A stretch of DNA of 64,000 nt. It comes from Salarias fasciatus. Lineage: Eukaryota > Chordata > Actinopteri > Blenniiformes > Blenniidae. Positions within the stretch are counted from its first letter, which is position 1. Every line of letters starts with the position of its first letter. Location of the stretch: assembly GCF_902148845.1 (NCBI RefSeq), contig NC_043760.1, positions 8,861,822 to 8,925,821 on the forward strand, read 5' to 3'. Positions 36,141 to 46,601 of the stretch are shown here, in pieces. Below the pieces are notes generated by a model, which saw only the letters and a list, made by a program, of their open reading frames with translations, had not been told where the DNA came from and ran no database searches. Both the position numbers and the translations under genes were made by a program.

Positions 36141-36830
36141 CGACAGGGGCAGCCCGCTTCACAGCTGTGCCAGGGAGGTCAACGACAACGGTGGCAGACC
36201 ACCATGCGGCTTCACCGAGGACGACCACATGGCAGTCCTTTCTCGAAGGGACGTGGAGGGTCCAGTGTTGAGCTTGGGGTGGTTGGTCCCAGCTCCACGC
36301 AGGAAGGTGGGAAGACTGTTGTCTTCCTTCACCCAAGGCCTGATAGATATGTTCTCAATCCTGGATAACTCGGACTTCCTTCCACTTGTCGGTCCTCACT
36401 CCTCCTCATTTGCCCCATAGCCCAAGGGCTGCTACCCCTCAACTGTGTCCAAACCGTCCACTCCACTTGGTAACCACTACTCATGGTTCAGCCAACAGTT
36501 CCGGACCTTCAGATTACCAACAAGTCATCATGTTATTTATCTTAACACAGAAGTAATACACATACATAGATGTCTGGAGATAATTCAGGTTTTGTTTTGT
36601 TTATAGATTGTTGATTTCATCTGAATCTCGAGACATTGGGAAGCGTTATGACTTTCTTCACAGTATAACTTTTCTCATATATTTGATACATTAACACACA
36701 CAGTAACAGAGAGTAGAATTATAACTACTGGTGAACTGTCCGCATTTGTTAAAAGGTTATTTGAGGACATACGAAGAATGGAGAAGATAAAAGTTTCAGA
36801 GGGAGATATGTCTGGAGAAAGAACTCACTA

Positions 36831-36893
36831 GAGGAAAAGAGAAAAATGAGCTGGATGACAGAGGGTTTTGTCACAAAGCTGTTGGAGCTCAGA
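36831..36893 (+). pseudogene. Orphan TAAR exon 1 leader relic, second copy
   Basis: ATGAGCTGGATGACAGAGGG and TCACAAAGCTGTTGGAGCTC, ending at AGAAGAGAGT exactly as in the relic at 15981-16043, so both come from one truncation event. Confidence 0.75.
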
Positions 36894-36910
36894 AGAGAGT
36901 GCAAAGACAT

Positions 36911-38515
36911 GATGATCCTTTGATTGCAATCAACACTCCAGACGACTGGCTACTACACTTGCACAGAGATATAACGGAGAACATCCTGAAGACTTTCGTC
37001 AGGAAACACACATGGTAAATATTCAGGATGCACAAGCTGAGGATCCAGTTATCAAATTACAAACCAGAGCAGCAGGAGAGACCTAATACAACCAGCCATT
37101 AGTGTAATACCCCACAGGACAACAAGGTGACTAACTCCACATGCAGAATATGTAGCATGCAGAGTGATTAAAGATGAATGTGATCATGCAAATACAACCT
37201 CTGACCACTGAGAAGATCAGAAGCAGGCCAGAAAGGCCCTCAGGACCCAGACAATCGGCGGCAATCCCAGAGCCCAGTTCCTAGCCACTACTCCAGGAAG
37301 ATGCTGACACACCAGTCTAGAAGGGGGCAGAGGAAGGCCTCTGCCGGGACCCCTGGCAGTCACGAGGCCCAGCCCTCAGGGCTCCAAGACCGGCAGGCAC
37401 CGACGCCACCAGGCATGAGAACCCCAGGGCGAGCAGAGCAGAGGGTCCAGGGCCCCAAGAGCCTAAGAGCCGACCCCACCCACTCAGGCAGAGGACCATG
37501 ACCATACCCAGGATAAAGGCCTCAGTATACTCCCCTGTCGCCGCTACGACGGGCTACGTCGGGGCTTGACGTGCGCCTCCCGAAAATTGTGACTTCGCGT
37601 TGTTTCGACGCGTGGTGACGTGACCGTCGAGGGCTGTGATTGGTCCGCTTTCGCGTTGTTTATAGAATAAAGTACAACTCACCCGAAATGCTTTTCTGAT
37701 CCGAACAGTGCTTCGGGAGAAATTGAGATCCAAAATTGAGCAGCGCACATCCCTATACTGTTAGCAGTGTTAGCACTGTTAGCAGACGGGGCTATGTGTA
37801 TAGCCGCTCCTCAAACGGCTTTAATCGTCCAAAAGCTCATTAGTTTCACCAATATTTCATCACGGTCTGCTCAGCCTCTCCTCCACCACAGCCCAGTGTC
37901 ACCAGATACGTCATATATGCAGATATATGTTCGGTAAATGCACGCGTGTCTAGATACGCACGTCTAGAAATCTATGTCTATAGATCTATGTCTAGGTAAA
38001 GACGGAGCTACGGAAGCCGCATTGTTGTTGTGACTGCTAGCGGATTGGCAGAGGAGGGCGTTCCCTTGACGCAGGAGCAAGATATGTTCAGTAGCGGCGT
38101 AGGGTTGCCGGCGTAGGGTTGCCGGCGTAGGAACGCCGTGGCGCCGACGGGGGAGCATACTGAAGCCTTAACTGGCCCAAATGGGCAGCTACCCAGTCTG
38201 GACCAGCTCCCGACCCCCACCGTGCTCCAGCCACTCACCCCAAGAGCCACAATATCACAACTCCCAATGCCTCCCACCCCTTCCCTCCTCCCTCCTGTCC
38301 TCTCCCACCACCACCAAGCCCCCCACCCCCACCTTGTACCCTGTACCCTGGATCCCGGGGCAGTAACCAGAGACAAGGATGCACACAAACCTAGATATGA
38401 GCAGCCATCACCGATCCAGGTCCCCCAGTCACCCCACCCCACTGCCACCAGGACACCCCAACAAGCAGCCCAGATCCCAACCGCAAGACAGCATCAACCG
38501 CCCGCAGCATCTGGT
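36911..38515. repeat. Pyrimidine-rich array repeat, copy 2 of 3 (split by a MITE)
   Basis: Colinear with 16050-16945 until GGATAA at 37516 and again from ACTGGCCCAAAT at about 38171. The intervening DNA is the Harbinger-like MITE. No coding region is supported. Confidence 0.75.
37517..38168. mobile_element. PIF/Harbinger-like MITE (TAA target)
   Basis: Ends AGGCCTCAGTATACTCCC and GGGAGCATACTGAAGCCT are inverted repeats, flanked by TAA on both sides (37514-37516 and 38169-38171). The parallel repeat at about 16659-16672 reads GGATAACTGGCCC with one TAA, an empty site. A 3-bp TWA duplication is typical of PIF/Harbinger. 652 bp, no transposase. Confidence 0.85.
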
Positions 38516-38885
38516 TTGTAATTTGATACCTGGATGCTCAGCTTGCATGTACCAGGTATGTTCTCTAACAAAAGTCCATAGGAGGCCCTCTGTTAAATCT
38601 CTGTGCAGGTGTAGTAGCCAGTCGTCTGGAGTGTCAGTTCCGGTTGAAGGATCGTCGTATCTTTGCACTCTTTTCCTTTCCTCCACTATTTTTTGTTTGC
38701 TTGCATGTTCACTTGTTTGTTTGTTTGTTTGTTCCCTTCCCATTCTGTCTCTCTCCCTGTTTTTCTGTCCCCGTCAGGTCCGGCAATATCATGTACCAGC
38801 ATTCAAAATAAATAAAATTCAGTAAGAAATCATATCCTCAAGAGGAGCTTTATACTTGTAGGCTCCTCTTGGAAAAGTAAATCTG
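38516..38885 (+). repeat. Part of the gypsy-fossil block, partial copy
   Basis: TTGTAATTTGATACCTGGAT to CTCCTCTTGGAAAAGTAAAT matches about 16940-17710 in shortened form. The segment TCCACTATTTTTTGTTTGCT...AAAGTAAATCTGT is present twice here, 38683-38885 and again 39580-39797, on both sides of a GC-rich insert. Confidence 0.65.
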
Positions 38886-39097
38886 TGCCCCACGAGGTCG
38901 CAGGGGCACAGGGCGTGACAGTACCCCCCTCTCAATGTGCGCCTCCTGAGGCACCACAAGGCAACCCTCCCGGGCAGAGGGGGGCAGGACTCAGACTCAG
39001 ACGGGGGCAGGGGGCAGGACTCAGACGGGGGCAGAGGGACGGGACGGAACTGCACCTAGCAGAAACGGGAGCTTGAACAGGGGAACAGAACTGCGGC

Positions 39098-39262
39098 TAG
39101 CAGCAACAGGAACGGGTCGGGTCGGGTCGGAACTGCACGCCGGCAGCAAACAGGAACGGGTCGGGTCGGAACTGCACGCCGGCAGCAAACGGGAACAGGT
39201 CAGGTCGGGTCGGAACTGCACGCCGGCAGCAAACAGGAACGGGTCGGGCCGGGTCGGAACTG
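39098..39262. repeat. Minisatellite, ~51-bp unit
   Basis: At least three units of CGGAACTGCACGCCGGCAGC followed by AAACRGGAACRGGTC...; small differences between units. Confidence 0.85.
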
Positions 39263-39354
39263 CTCCCTCCCCAAAGGCCATCCAGGAAGGGAGCAGCGGG
39301 GGAAACAGTCCTCAGCTGATCCGGGGACGAGCAGGCTCACCAGCACACGCCCCT

Positions 39355-39482
39355 GTGGGCGCGGGCTTCTTTCGCCGGGGCGAGCAGCCTCACCGGCACA
39401 CGCCCCAGGGTGGGCGCGGGCTTCTTTCGCCGGGGCGAACAGCCTCGCTGGCACACGCCCCGGGGGGGGCGCGGGCTTCTTT
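39355..39482. repeat. Minisatellite, ~63-bp unit
   Basis: Two full units plus a partial one of GCGGGCTTCTTTCGCCGGGG followed by CGARCAGCCTC...CACACGCCCC. Confidence 0.82.
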
Positions 39483-39561
39483 CATCACGTGAACATACGG
39501 ACAGACCCACACAGAACAGGACCCCAGCGCCCTCACGAAGTTGCAGGGGCACAGGGCGTGA

Positions 39562-40290
39562 CGCACTCTTTTCCTTTCCTCCACTATTTTTTGTTTGCTT
39601 GCATGTTCACTTGTTTGTGTGTTTTTGTTTGTTTGTTTGTTTCCTTCAAACTCTGTCTCTCTCCCTGTCTTTCTGTCCCCCTGTCAGGTCCAGCAGTATC
39701 ATGTACCAACATTGAAAATAAATAAAATAAAGTAAGAAATCATATTATCAAGAGGAGCTTTATACTTGTAGGCTCCTCTTGGAAAAGTAAATCTGTCGTG
39801 CACATTACAGCAACCAGACCCTCATTCTGCTGCATTGATGCTGGACAGGACAGGTAAAAAAAGAAAAGAAAAAAAAAAACGAAGGATGTCCGGCAATTTG
39901 TGTACGCATGCTCCATTTGTGCCCAACATAAGCCATCCCAACATCCAACCTCTGGTCTCCTTGCTCCTTGGTAACGTCCTTGGTCCAACATTGCTCTGGA
40001 CTTCGTGACAGAGTCAGATGAGACTCCATATCCTCTCAACTCAGGATCCCTCCTCCTGGTCTAAGCAGCTCCCATGGGTGGATTTTGCCAACAACTCTCT
40101 GCACTCCTCTATGGGGATGTTCCCCTTCGAGTACATGATAGAATTGCAGCCGCCCCTCTTCCCTGCACTCGAAACTGACGTGCGGACCCTCTCTGACACC
40201 ATGCTGTCAATCTCACCTCTCCGTGTCAATCACAGAGAGGTGGCTGACACAGAGAATGAACAACTGAAGAAATGAAGCATGGTCTGACAG
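39562..40290 (+). mobile_element. Fossil Ty3/gypsy-like fragment (integrase part), copy 3
   Basis: The integrase-like segment at about 39890-40280 is slightly longer than in the other copies and includes a recognisable LPWVDFANNS stretch and a following FEYMIELQPPLFPALE-like stretch. Broken remnant, no LTRs identified. Confidence 0.6.
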
Positions 40291-40304
40291 GTGTGCTGTC
40301 AGTA

Positions 40305-40767
40305 AATACATTAAATCCCTCCACGGTAACAGTATATATCGCGGTATAAATGTTGCGGTGTAAAACCTGTAATGGAAGTGTTTCTGAATGGGTTTTGTTT
40401 AATTCACCTGCATTTGCACTTCATGCCACTAGGTGTGCTGTTTGCTTGTTTAACCTTATTTTTACACAGACACCACAGAAGAAGGATGGCCCCTGAAAAA
40501 CAGCCTTTCTCTGCATGTTGCTAGAAAAGGAGTGTTTAGCTGCAATTTGTGACCCAGAAGAAGCTGTAACATGTTCAATGATGCGATGCACCGTTTTTCA
40601 GTAAATGAGAGGGATTGAACGATCGTTTCAGCACATTTAATTTACGTAGTAGTAGCAGTTAAACTGTATCAGGTTAGATGACAGTATGACGTTAGAGCAC
40701 ATATCTCCACCGTGGCCAAATTTATATCATTTCTACCGTCATACCGTGTATACTACGCAGCCCTAAT
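40305..40767. mobile_element. hAT-type MITE, left-truncated copy
   Basis: Matches 8817-9283 (TAAATCCCTCCACGGTAACA to GTATACTACGCAGCCCTA) and is followed by ATACAAGC as in the full copy. The left terminus and its target duplication are missing, replaced by the gypsy-fossil block, so the junction marks a recombination or deletion. Confidence 0.8.
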
Positions 40768-41049
40768 ACAAGCATTCACTGTGACGCTCCATACACTTCC
40801 TGGTCACTGGTACTTTGACTGTCTGTAGCGGTGCAGATGTTTAATGACAATCTAGTCCTCGATTATATCCGCTGGTCAACTTGAAAATGTAATTTCACTG
40901 TGCACTATTAGCTTTTTATTCTGCTTTAAAACTTAATTATTCAGACATTTGTCAAGGTGTCTTTTACTGTATATTATGTTTTGCGAGAGCTGCTGATCAA
41001 AATTTTGTTTTGCTCTGCATAATAAAGATTCTTGATTCTAGGCTTGTCC

Positions 41050-41575
41050 TCCCTTCAGCTCCCCATTCCAAAGTGTGCCCCACTGCCTCTCAGCTCTTTC
41101 TGGTTTTGAAGGCTCTGTCCACATGCCTGGAGCTAATGTTGCTGATTGTGGCCACTTTGTCAGGCGGTTGTATAAAACACATGCATAAAAACTCAAAACC
41201 ACAAACAACAAATTACTATTAAAAGGTGTAAAGCACTTGGTTCATTAAAAACCACCCATTCACATGTTCCTTCTTAACACAACTGTCCTGACACCTCCAG
41301 GTGGATTCAAAGAGAAACATTCAATGGCTTTACTTTGACTCAAATTGTAGTGATCAATTTCAACAAATAGATTTGATATGAAACACAGTGTTAAATGAAA
41401 AGAATTATGACAGATGAAAGAGAGGAAAAAGGGGAGGAGGGGTATTCATTGAGGAAAGATGTGGAAGACGGAGAGACTGGGGCATGAAAAGAGATAAATG
41501 AGCTGGATGACAGAGGGGTTGGTCACAAAGCTGTTGGAGCTCAGCAGCTTCTCCTCTCATCCTCGCTCTGTCAGG
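41050..41575 (+). promoter_or_regulatory. taar: 5' flank and leader of TAAR copy 5 (flank class A)
   Basis: Very close to the flank of copy 2 (CTTCAGCTCCCCATTCCAAA..., GTATAAAACACATGCATAAA, TTCATTGAGGAAAGATG at about 41447), although the receptor downstream is type I. Confidence 0.45.
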
Positions 41576-42768
41576 ATGGGAGAAACTGAGCTCTGCTTCC
41601 CGCAGCTCTTCAACACCTCCTGTTGGAAGCCGAAGCGTCCACTCAGCGAGGCTGTGTTCATTAACTCTCTGCTGTCCTTCATCTCTCTGCTCACTGCTTC
41701 TCTCAACCTGCTCGTCATTATCTCCATCTCCCACTTCAAGTAGCAGCTTTTCATCCACCTCATGCATAACATGAATGTGTTGAATTTTTTCATGTTTACA
41801 AGACGACATATTTTCATTTGTGATAATATATGATATCAACTGCCACTTTCTATGTATGTTCCTTGTTTTTCATTAACTAAATATGCCAATGATAGATTTG
41901 ATGTTTTATTCAAAGAAATCAGTTAATAACTCATGTGATGTTCCTCTTTTAATGCAGGCAGCTCCACACTCCCACCAACCTCCTGCTATTGTCTCTGGCT
42001 GTCTCAGATTTCTTCGTGGGCCTCACTATGACATTTATGATCATTCTCACCAATGGCTGCTGGTTTCTTGGTGACTTTATGTGTGTACTATATAGTGGTC
42101 TGATTTATCTAATCACCTCAACCTCAGTAGGAACCATGGTACTCATATCAGTCGACCGCTATGTGGCCATTTGTGACCCTCTCCACTACTCCACTAAAGT
42201 CACTGTGACAAGAGTTTCTGTCTGTATTGTTCTCTGTTGGTCATGCTCTTTTTTGTACAACAGCCTCATATTGAAGGATAACTTCAAAAATCCAGGCAAG
42301 TATAACTCCTGCTATGGAGAGTGTGTAGTGGTTGTTAGTTACATAGTTGGAGTTGTGGACTTATTCCTGACATTTGTTGGCCCTTTTGCAGTGATCATAG
42401 TTACATATATGAGAGTGTTTGTGGTGGCTGTGTCTCAGGCCCGGGCCATGCGCTCTCAGATTAAGACATTTCAGGGTTCAGTGACTGTGCGTGCTAAAAG
42501 CTCTGAGTTAAAAGCAGCCAAGACTCTGGGTGTAGTTGTCCTCGCATTTCTCATATGCTGCTCTCCGTTTTACATTTCATCTCTGTTAGACCAGAGTGGC
42601 TCAGCTGGATTTACATCAATTCCTGTAGAGTCATGGTTCTTTTACCTTAACTCCTGTCTGAACCCAATGATTTATGCTTTTTGTTACCCCTGGTTTCTGA
42701 AATCTGCCAAGCTCATTGTCACCTGTAAAATACTGAATCCTGACTCCAGTGATATCAGTATTTTGTAG
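41576..42768 (+). CDS. taar: Trace amine-associated receptor, class III-like, copy 5 (type I, mosaic)
   Basis: Exons 41576-41739 and 41958-42768 (324 aa), 218-bp intron. Flank, intron and TM2-TM3 (GLTMTFMIILTNG, GDFMCVLYSG) are of the copy 2/7 kind, but from TM4/ECL2 on (ILKDNFKNPGKYNSCYGE, VDLFLTFVGPF, NPDSSDISIL) it is of the copy 1/3 kind. This makes it a mosaic. Residue 3.32 is I104, the only hydrophobic version in the array; D189 (5.42) is kept. DRY at 121-123, Cys at 6.48 (FLICCSPFY), NPMIYAFCYPWF in TM7. N13 sequon present. TM4 reads CIVLCWSCSF where others read CISLCW. Confidence 0.93.
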
Positions 42769-42805
42769 ATCCAGTCAGTCCTGTGATGAACTGTGACCTG
42801 TCCAG

Positions 42806-43328
42806 GAGTATCGCTTCCCTTCACTGGCTCCCCATCCACTACTGCACTTCTAATAACAGTTTTTAAATCACTTCACCAGCTTGCCCCTCCGTACCTGGCT
42901 GATCTTCTCCACCCCTTCACCTTGTCCAGAGCGTTACGGTCGGCTGATCAACACCTTCTCGCTGTTCCTAGGTCTAGGTTAAAAACCAGGGGGGACAGAG
43001 CCTTTTCGGTGGCGGCCCCTAGACTCTGGAACTCCATTCCCCTCCACATTTGAGCAGCTGAGTCGGTGGGAATTTTTAAAACCCTTCTGAAGACCCACCT
43101 CTTTTCTTTGGCCTTCAGCTAGGTCTTACCTTGTTTTTAGTATTGTGCTTTTTTTGTGTGTCTGATTTTGAGATGTGTTTTAATGATTGTTTATTACTTT
43201 CGACTTTTTACCTTCTCACCTTTTCACCTCTCTGATTGCGTTATTGTTTGCTCATTGCCCTTGTGAAGCACTTTGGTACGGCGAAGCCGTTTATAAATGT
43301 GCTATAAAAATAAAAGTGACTTGACTTG
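42806..43328 (+). mobile_element. L2-like LINE 3' end
   Basis: Reads FKSLHQLAPPYLADLLHPFT, then VPRSRLKTRGDRAFSVAAPR and LWNSIPLHI, the conserved RT C terminus of L2/Rex-type LINEs, followed by a 3' UTR and a tail AAAAGTGACTTGACTTGACT. It splits the type I 3' flank: copy 1 reads CTGTCCGGATGTATCAGGCC without interruption at the equivalent point. Only a minimal ATC repeat brackets it. 5'-truncated, as usual for LINEs. Confidence 0.8.
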
Positions 43329-43330
43329 AC

Positions 43331-44345
43331 TATCAGGTCTTCATCCACAATCAGCAAGAATCAGTGCGAGGTGACTGATCATAGAATTATTTGATGAAGA
43401 AGGACTTGAGTGATTCTTGTGAGAATAACGTTGAGAATGAAGCGGTCTCACTGGCTACTCTTTTGTTTCAGAAAAAATACAATGATGACAAATTAAAAAC
43501 CTGACAAGCAAGCAAAGTTTGAACATTTTAATATCACAATTGTTAGGTGTCTTTAATTGTGTTACTTGCCAAAGAAATCTGTTTTTTTTTTTAATAACTG
43601 TCCTCATATTTCATATTATTTCATATGATTAAAGTTTCCAGCTTTGTGCAGCCAGACAGACAGTTAACAAGATGGAAGGAAGAAAGCTCCAGAAGATTTA
43701 TTGAGGAATTGTGTTTCTTCTTCTTGACTCTCTTCTTCCTCCTTTTCATTTCTTTATATTTTTTTCCTCATTCAGATTGCTCTTTTGTAAGACTAAAAAA
43801 TATTAAAATAAAACAACATCACAAAGTATAATGTCTGTTGTCTTTTACATGATGAAAAATATAACATTCAAAGTCTTAACAATCACATCAAACATGCTTA
43901 ATATGACTAAACAGATGCAAACAAAGTCTGTCATTAACTTGAGACGTAGCGCTGAGGCCCTCTGCTGGATAGATAGAGCATTACATTGGTAAATTAAATA
44001 AGTCACCGGAACGTAACTCAGTCAACAAAAAAAAAAACAACACAACAACGGACGTTCCGAGTTGCATAACAAAGGCAAACAAACACTCCAACATCAGTGT
44101 GTAATCACTTACAGACAAAGCTCTGATCAACTTTTTAAGAAAAGCCTTTTCTTGGTGCTGCTGTGTGAGTGCTCCGTCAGTGAAACTGGTCCGACTAGGA
44201 AATAAAAGGTACTAAAGGTACTAAAAGGTCCCATATGACGTGCGCCTCATATGGAAACCATAACCATAATGGGGTTTTAAAGTATGTTGTTGAAGATATC
44301 AAGTATGATTCACCAACAGATGGATGAATCAATGAATCAATACTT
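43331..44345. other. 3' flank of TAAR copy 5, no gene
   Basis: The first ~150 bp resemble the copy 1 3' flank (GAGTGATTCTTGTGAGAATA). The rest is AT-rich with no supported coding region. Around 44288-44345 a GTTGAAGATATCAAG stretch resembles the segments at 58073 and 62212. Confidence 0.55.
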
Positions 44346-45290
44346 GACATGATGACCTTTGATTGCAATCAACACTCCACACAACTGGCTACTACACTTG
44401 CACAGAGACAAAACAGAGAACATCCTAAAGAGTTTCGTCAGGAAACACACCAGGTAAATATCCAGGATGCACAAGCTGAGGATCCAGTTATCAAATTACA
44501 AACCAGAGCAGCAGGAGAGACCTAATACAACCAGTCATTAGTGTAATACCCCACAGGACAACAAGGTGAGTAACTCCACATGCAGAATATGTAGCGTGCA
44601 GAGTGATTAAAGATGAATGTGATCATGCAAATACAACCTCTGAACACCGAGAAGATCAGAAACAGGCCAGAAAAGCCCTCAGGACCCAGACAATCGGCAG
44701 CAATCCCAGAGCCCAGTTCCTAGCCACTACTCCAGGAAGACGCTGACACACCAATCTAGAAGTGGGCAGAGGAAGGCCTCTGCCGGGACTCCTGGCAGTC
44801 ACGAGGCCCAGCCCTCAGGGCTCCAAGACCGGCAGGCACCGACGCCACCAGGCATGAGAACCCCAGGGCGAGCAGAGCAGAGGGTCCAGGGCCCCAAGAG
44901 CCTAAGAGCCGACCCCACCCACTCAGGCAGAGGGCCATGACTATACCCAGGACCCAGCTACCCAGTCTGGACCAGCCACAAGCGCCCCCCCCCTCCCATG
45001 CTCCAGCCACTCACCCCAAGAGTCACAGTATCACAACTCCCAACGCCTCCCACCACTTCCCTCCTCCCTCCTCTCCTCTCCCACCACCACCAAGCCCCCC
45101 ACCCCCACCTTGTACCCTGTACCCTGGATCCCGGGGCAGCAACCAGAGACCAGGGGGCACACTAACCTAGATATGAGCAGCCATCACCGATCCAGGTCCC
45201 CCAAGTGACCCCACCCCACTGCCACCAGGACACCCCAACAAGCAAGCCAGATCCCAACCGCAAGACAGCATCAACCGCCCGCAGCATCTG
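44346..45290. repeat. Pyrimidine-rich array repeat, copy 3 of 3
   Basis: Colinear with 16050-16945 and 36911-38515; it lacks the Harbinger-like MITE. Confidence 0.75.
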
Positions 45291-46085
45291 GTATGTAATT
45301 TGATACCTGGATGCTCAGCTTGCATGTTCCAGATAACTACCAGCTATTTTCTAGTCGTCTGGAGTGTCAGTTCCGGTTGAAGGATCATCGTATCGTTGCA
45401 CTCTTTTCCTTTCCTCCAGTATTTTTGTTTGCTTGCATGTTCACTTTTTTGTGTGTTTGTTTGTTTGTTTGTTTCCATCAAACTCTGTCTCTCTCCCTGT
45501 TTTTCTGTCCCCCTTTCAGGTCCGGCAATATCATGTACCAGCATTCAAAATAAATAAAATACAGTAAGAAATCATATGATCAAGAGGAGCTTTATACTTG
45601 TAGGCTCCTCTTGGAAAAGTAAATCTGTCGTGCACATTACAGCAACCAGACCCTCATTCTGCTGCATTGATGCTGGACAGGACAGGTAAAAAAAAAAAAA
45701 AGGGGAAGGATGTCCGGCAATTTGTGTACACATGCTTCATTTGTGCCCAACATAAGCCATCCCAGCATCCAACCTCTGGTCTCCTTGCTCCTTAGTAACG
45801 TCCTTGGTCCAACATTGCTCTGGACTTCATGACGGGGTCAGATGAGACTCCATATTCCTCTCATCTCAGCATCCCTCCTCCTGGTCTAAGCAGCTCCCTT
45901 GGGTGGATTTTGCCCACAACTCTCTGCACTGCTCTATGGGGACGTTCCCCTTCGAGTGCATGATAGGGTCCCCTCTTCCCTGCACTCGAAACTGACACCA
46001 TGCTGTCAATCTCACCTCTCCGTGTCAATCACAGAGAGGTGGCTGACACAGAGAATGAACAACTGAAGAAATGAAGCATGTTCTG
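45291..46085 (+). mobile_element. Fossil Ty3/gypsy-like fragment (integrase part), copy 4
   Basis: Fourth copy of the block, running into the class B flank of copy 6. Integrase-like stretch at about 45720-46060. Broken remnant. Confidence 0.6.
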
Positions 46086-46601
46086 ACAGGTTTGCTGTCA
46101 GTAAGCCTCACTTGACTGACGACTGACTAACTGCACGCTACAGTCAACCAGCCTGAAATTGAAGAAAGCTGCATAGTTGACATATACAGTAACAGAGAGC
46201 CAAACACAGTACAATCACTATATAAACTATATTCTTCTTTGACATCTCCTGTTCAGCCTAAAACACAATGATAAGACAACAGTGTTTGATGTGTTCCTTC
46301 CTAACACAAAAACTGTACCGACACCTGCAGCTGGATTCAAGGAGATAGTCATTGACTTTACTGGACTTTGACTCATATTGTGGTGATATTTCAACAAATA
46401 GATTGGATAGAAAGACTGTTAAATGAAACAAATGACGTGAGATGAGCAAGAGAGAGAAAGGGAGGAGGGAGATTCATTGAGGAAAAATGTTGAACAGAGA
46501 GACTCAGGACTGGAAAGAGATAAATAAGCTGGATGATGGATATGTTAGTCACAAAGCTGTTGGAGCTCAGCAGCTTCTCCTCTCATCCTCGCTCTGTCAG
46601 G

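Larger units (their letters stand above)
38886..39561. other. GC-rich insert with two minisatellites
   Basis: Bordered by similar direct repeats GCAGGGGCACAGGGCGTGAC (38903-38922 and 39543-39562). GC content is far above the neighbours. It contains a ~51-bp tandem repeat at about 39098-39262 and a ~63-bp tandem repeat at about 39355-39482. No domain is recognisable in any frame. It could be a fragment of an untyped retroelement; origin unknown. Confidence 0.5.

Noticed and set aside
39073-39492. 139-aa open frame across the GC-rich insert
   Set aside because: The repetitive reading is produced by minisatellite units; several frames are open at once, as expected for GC-rich repeats.
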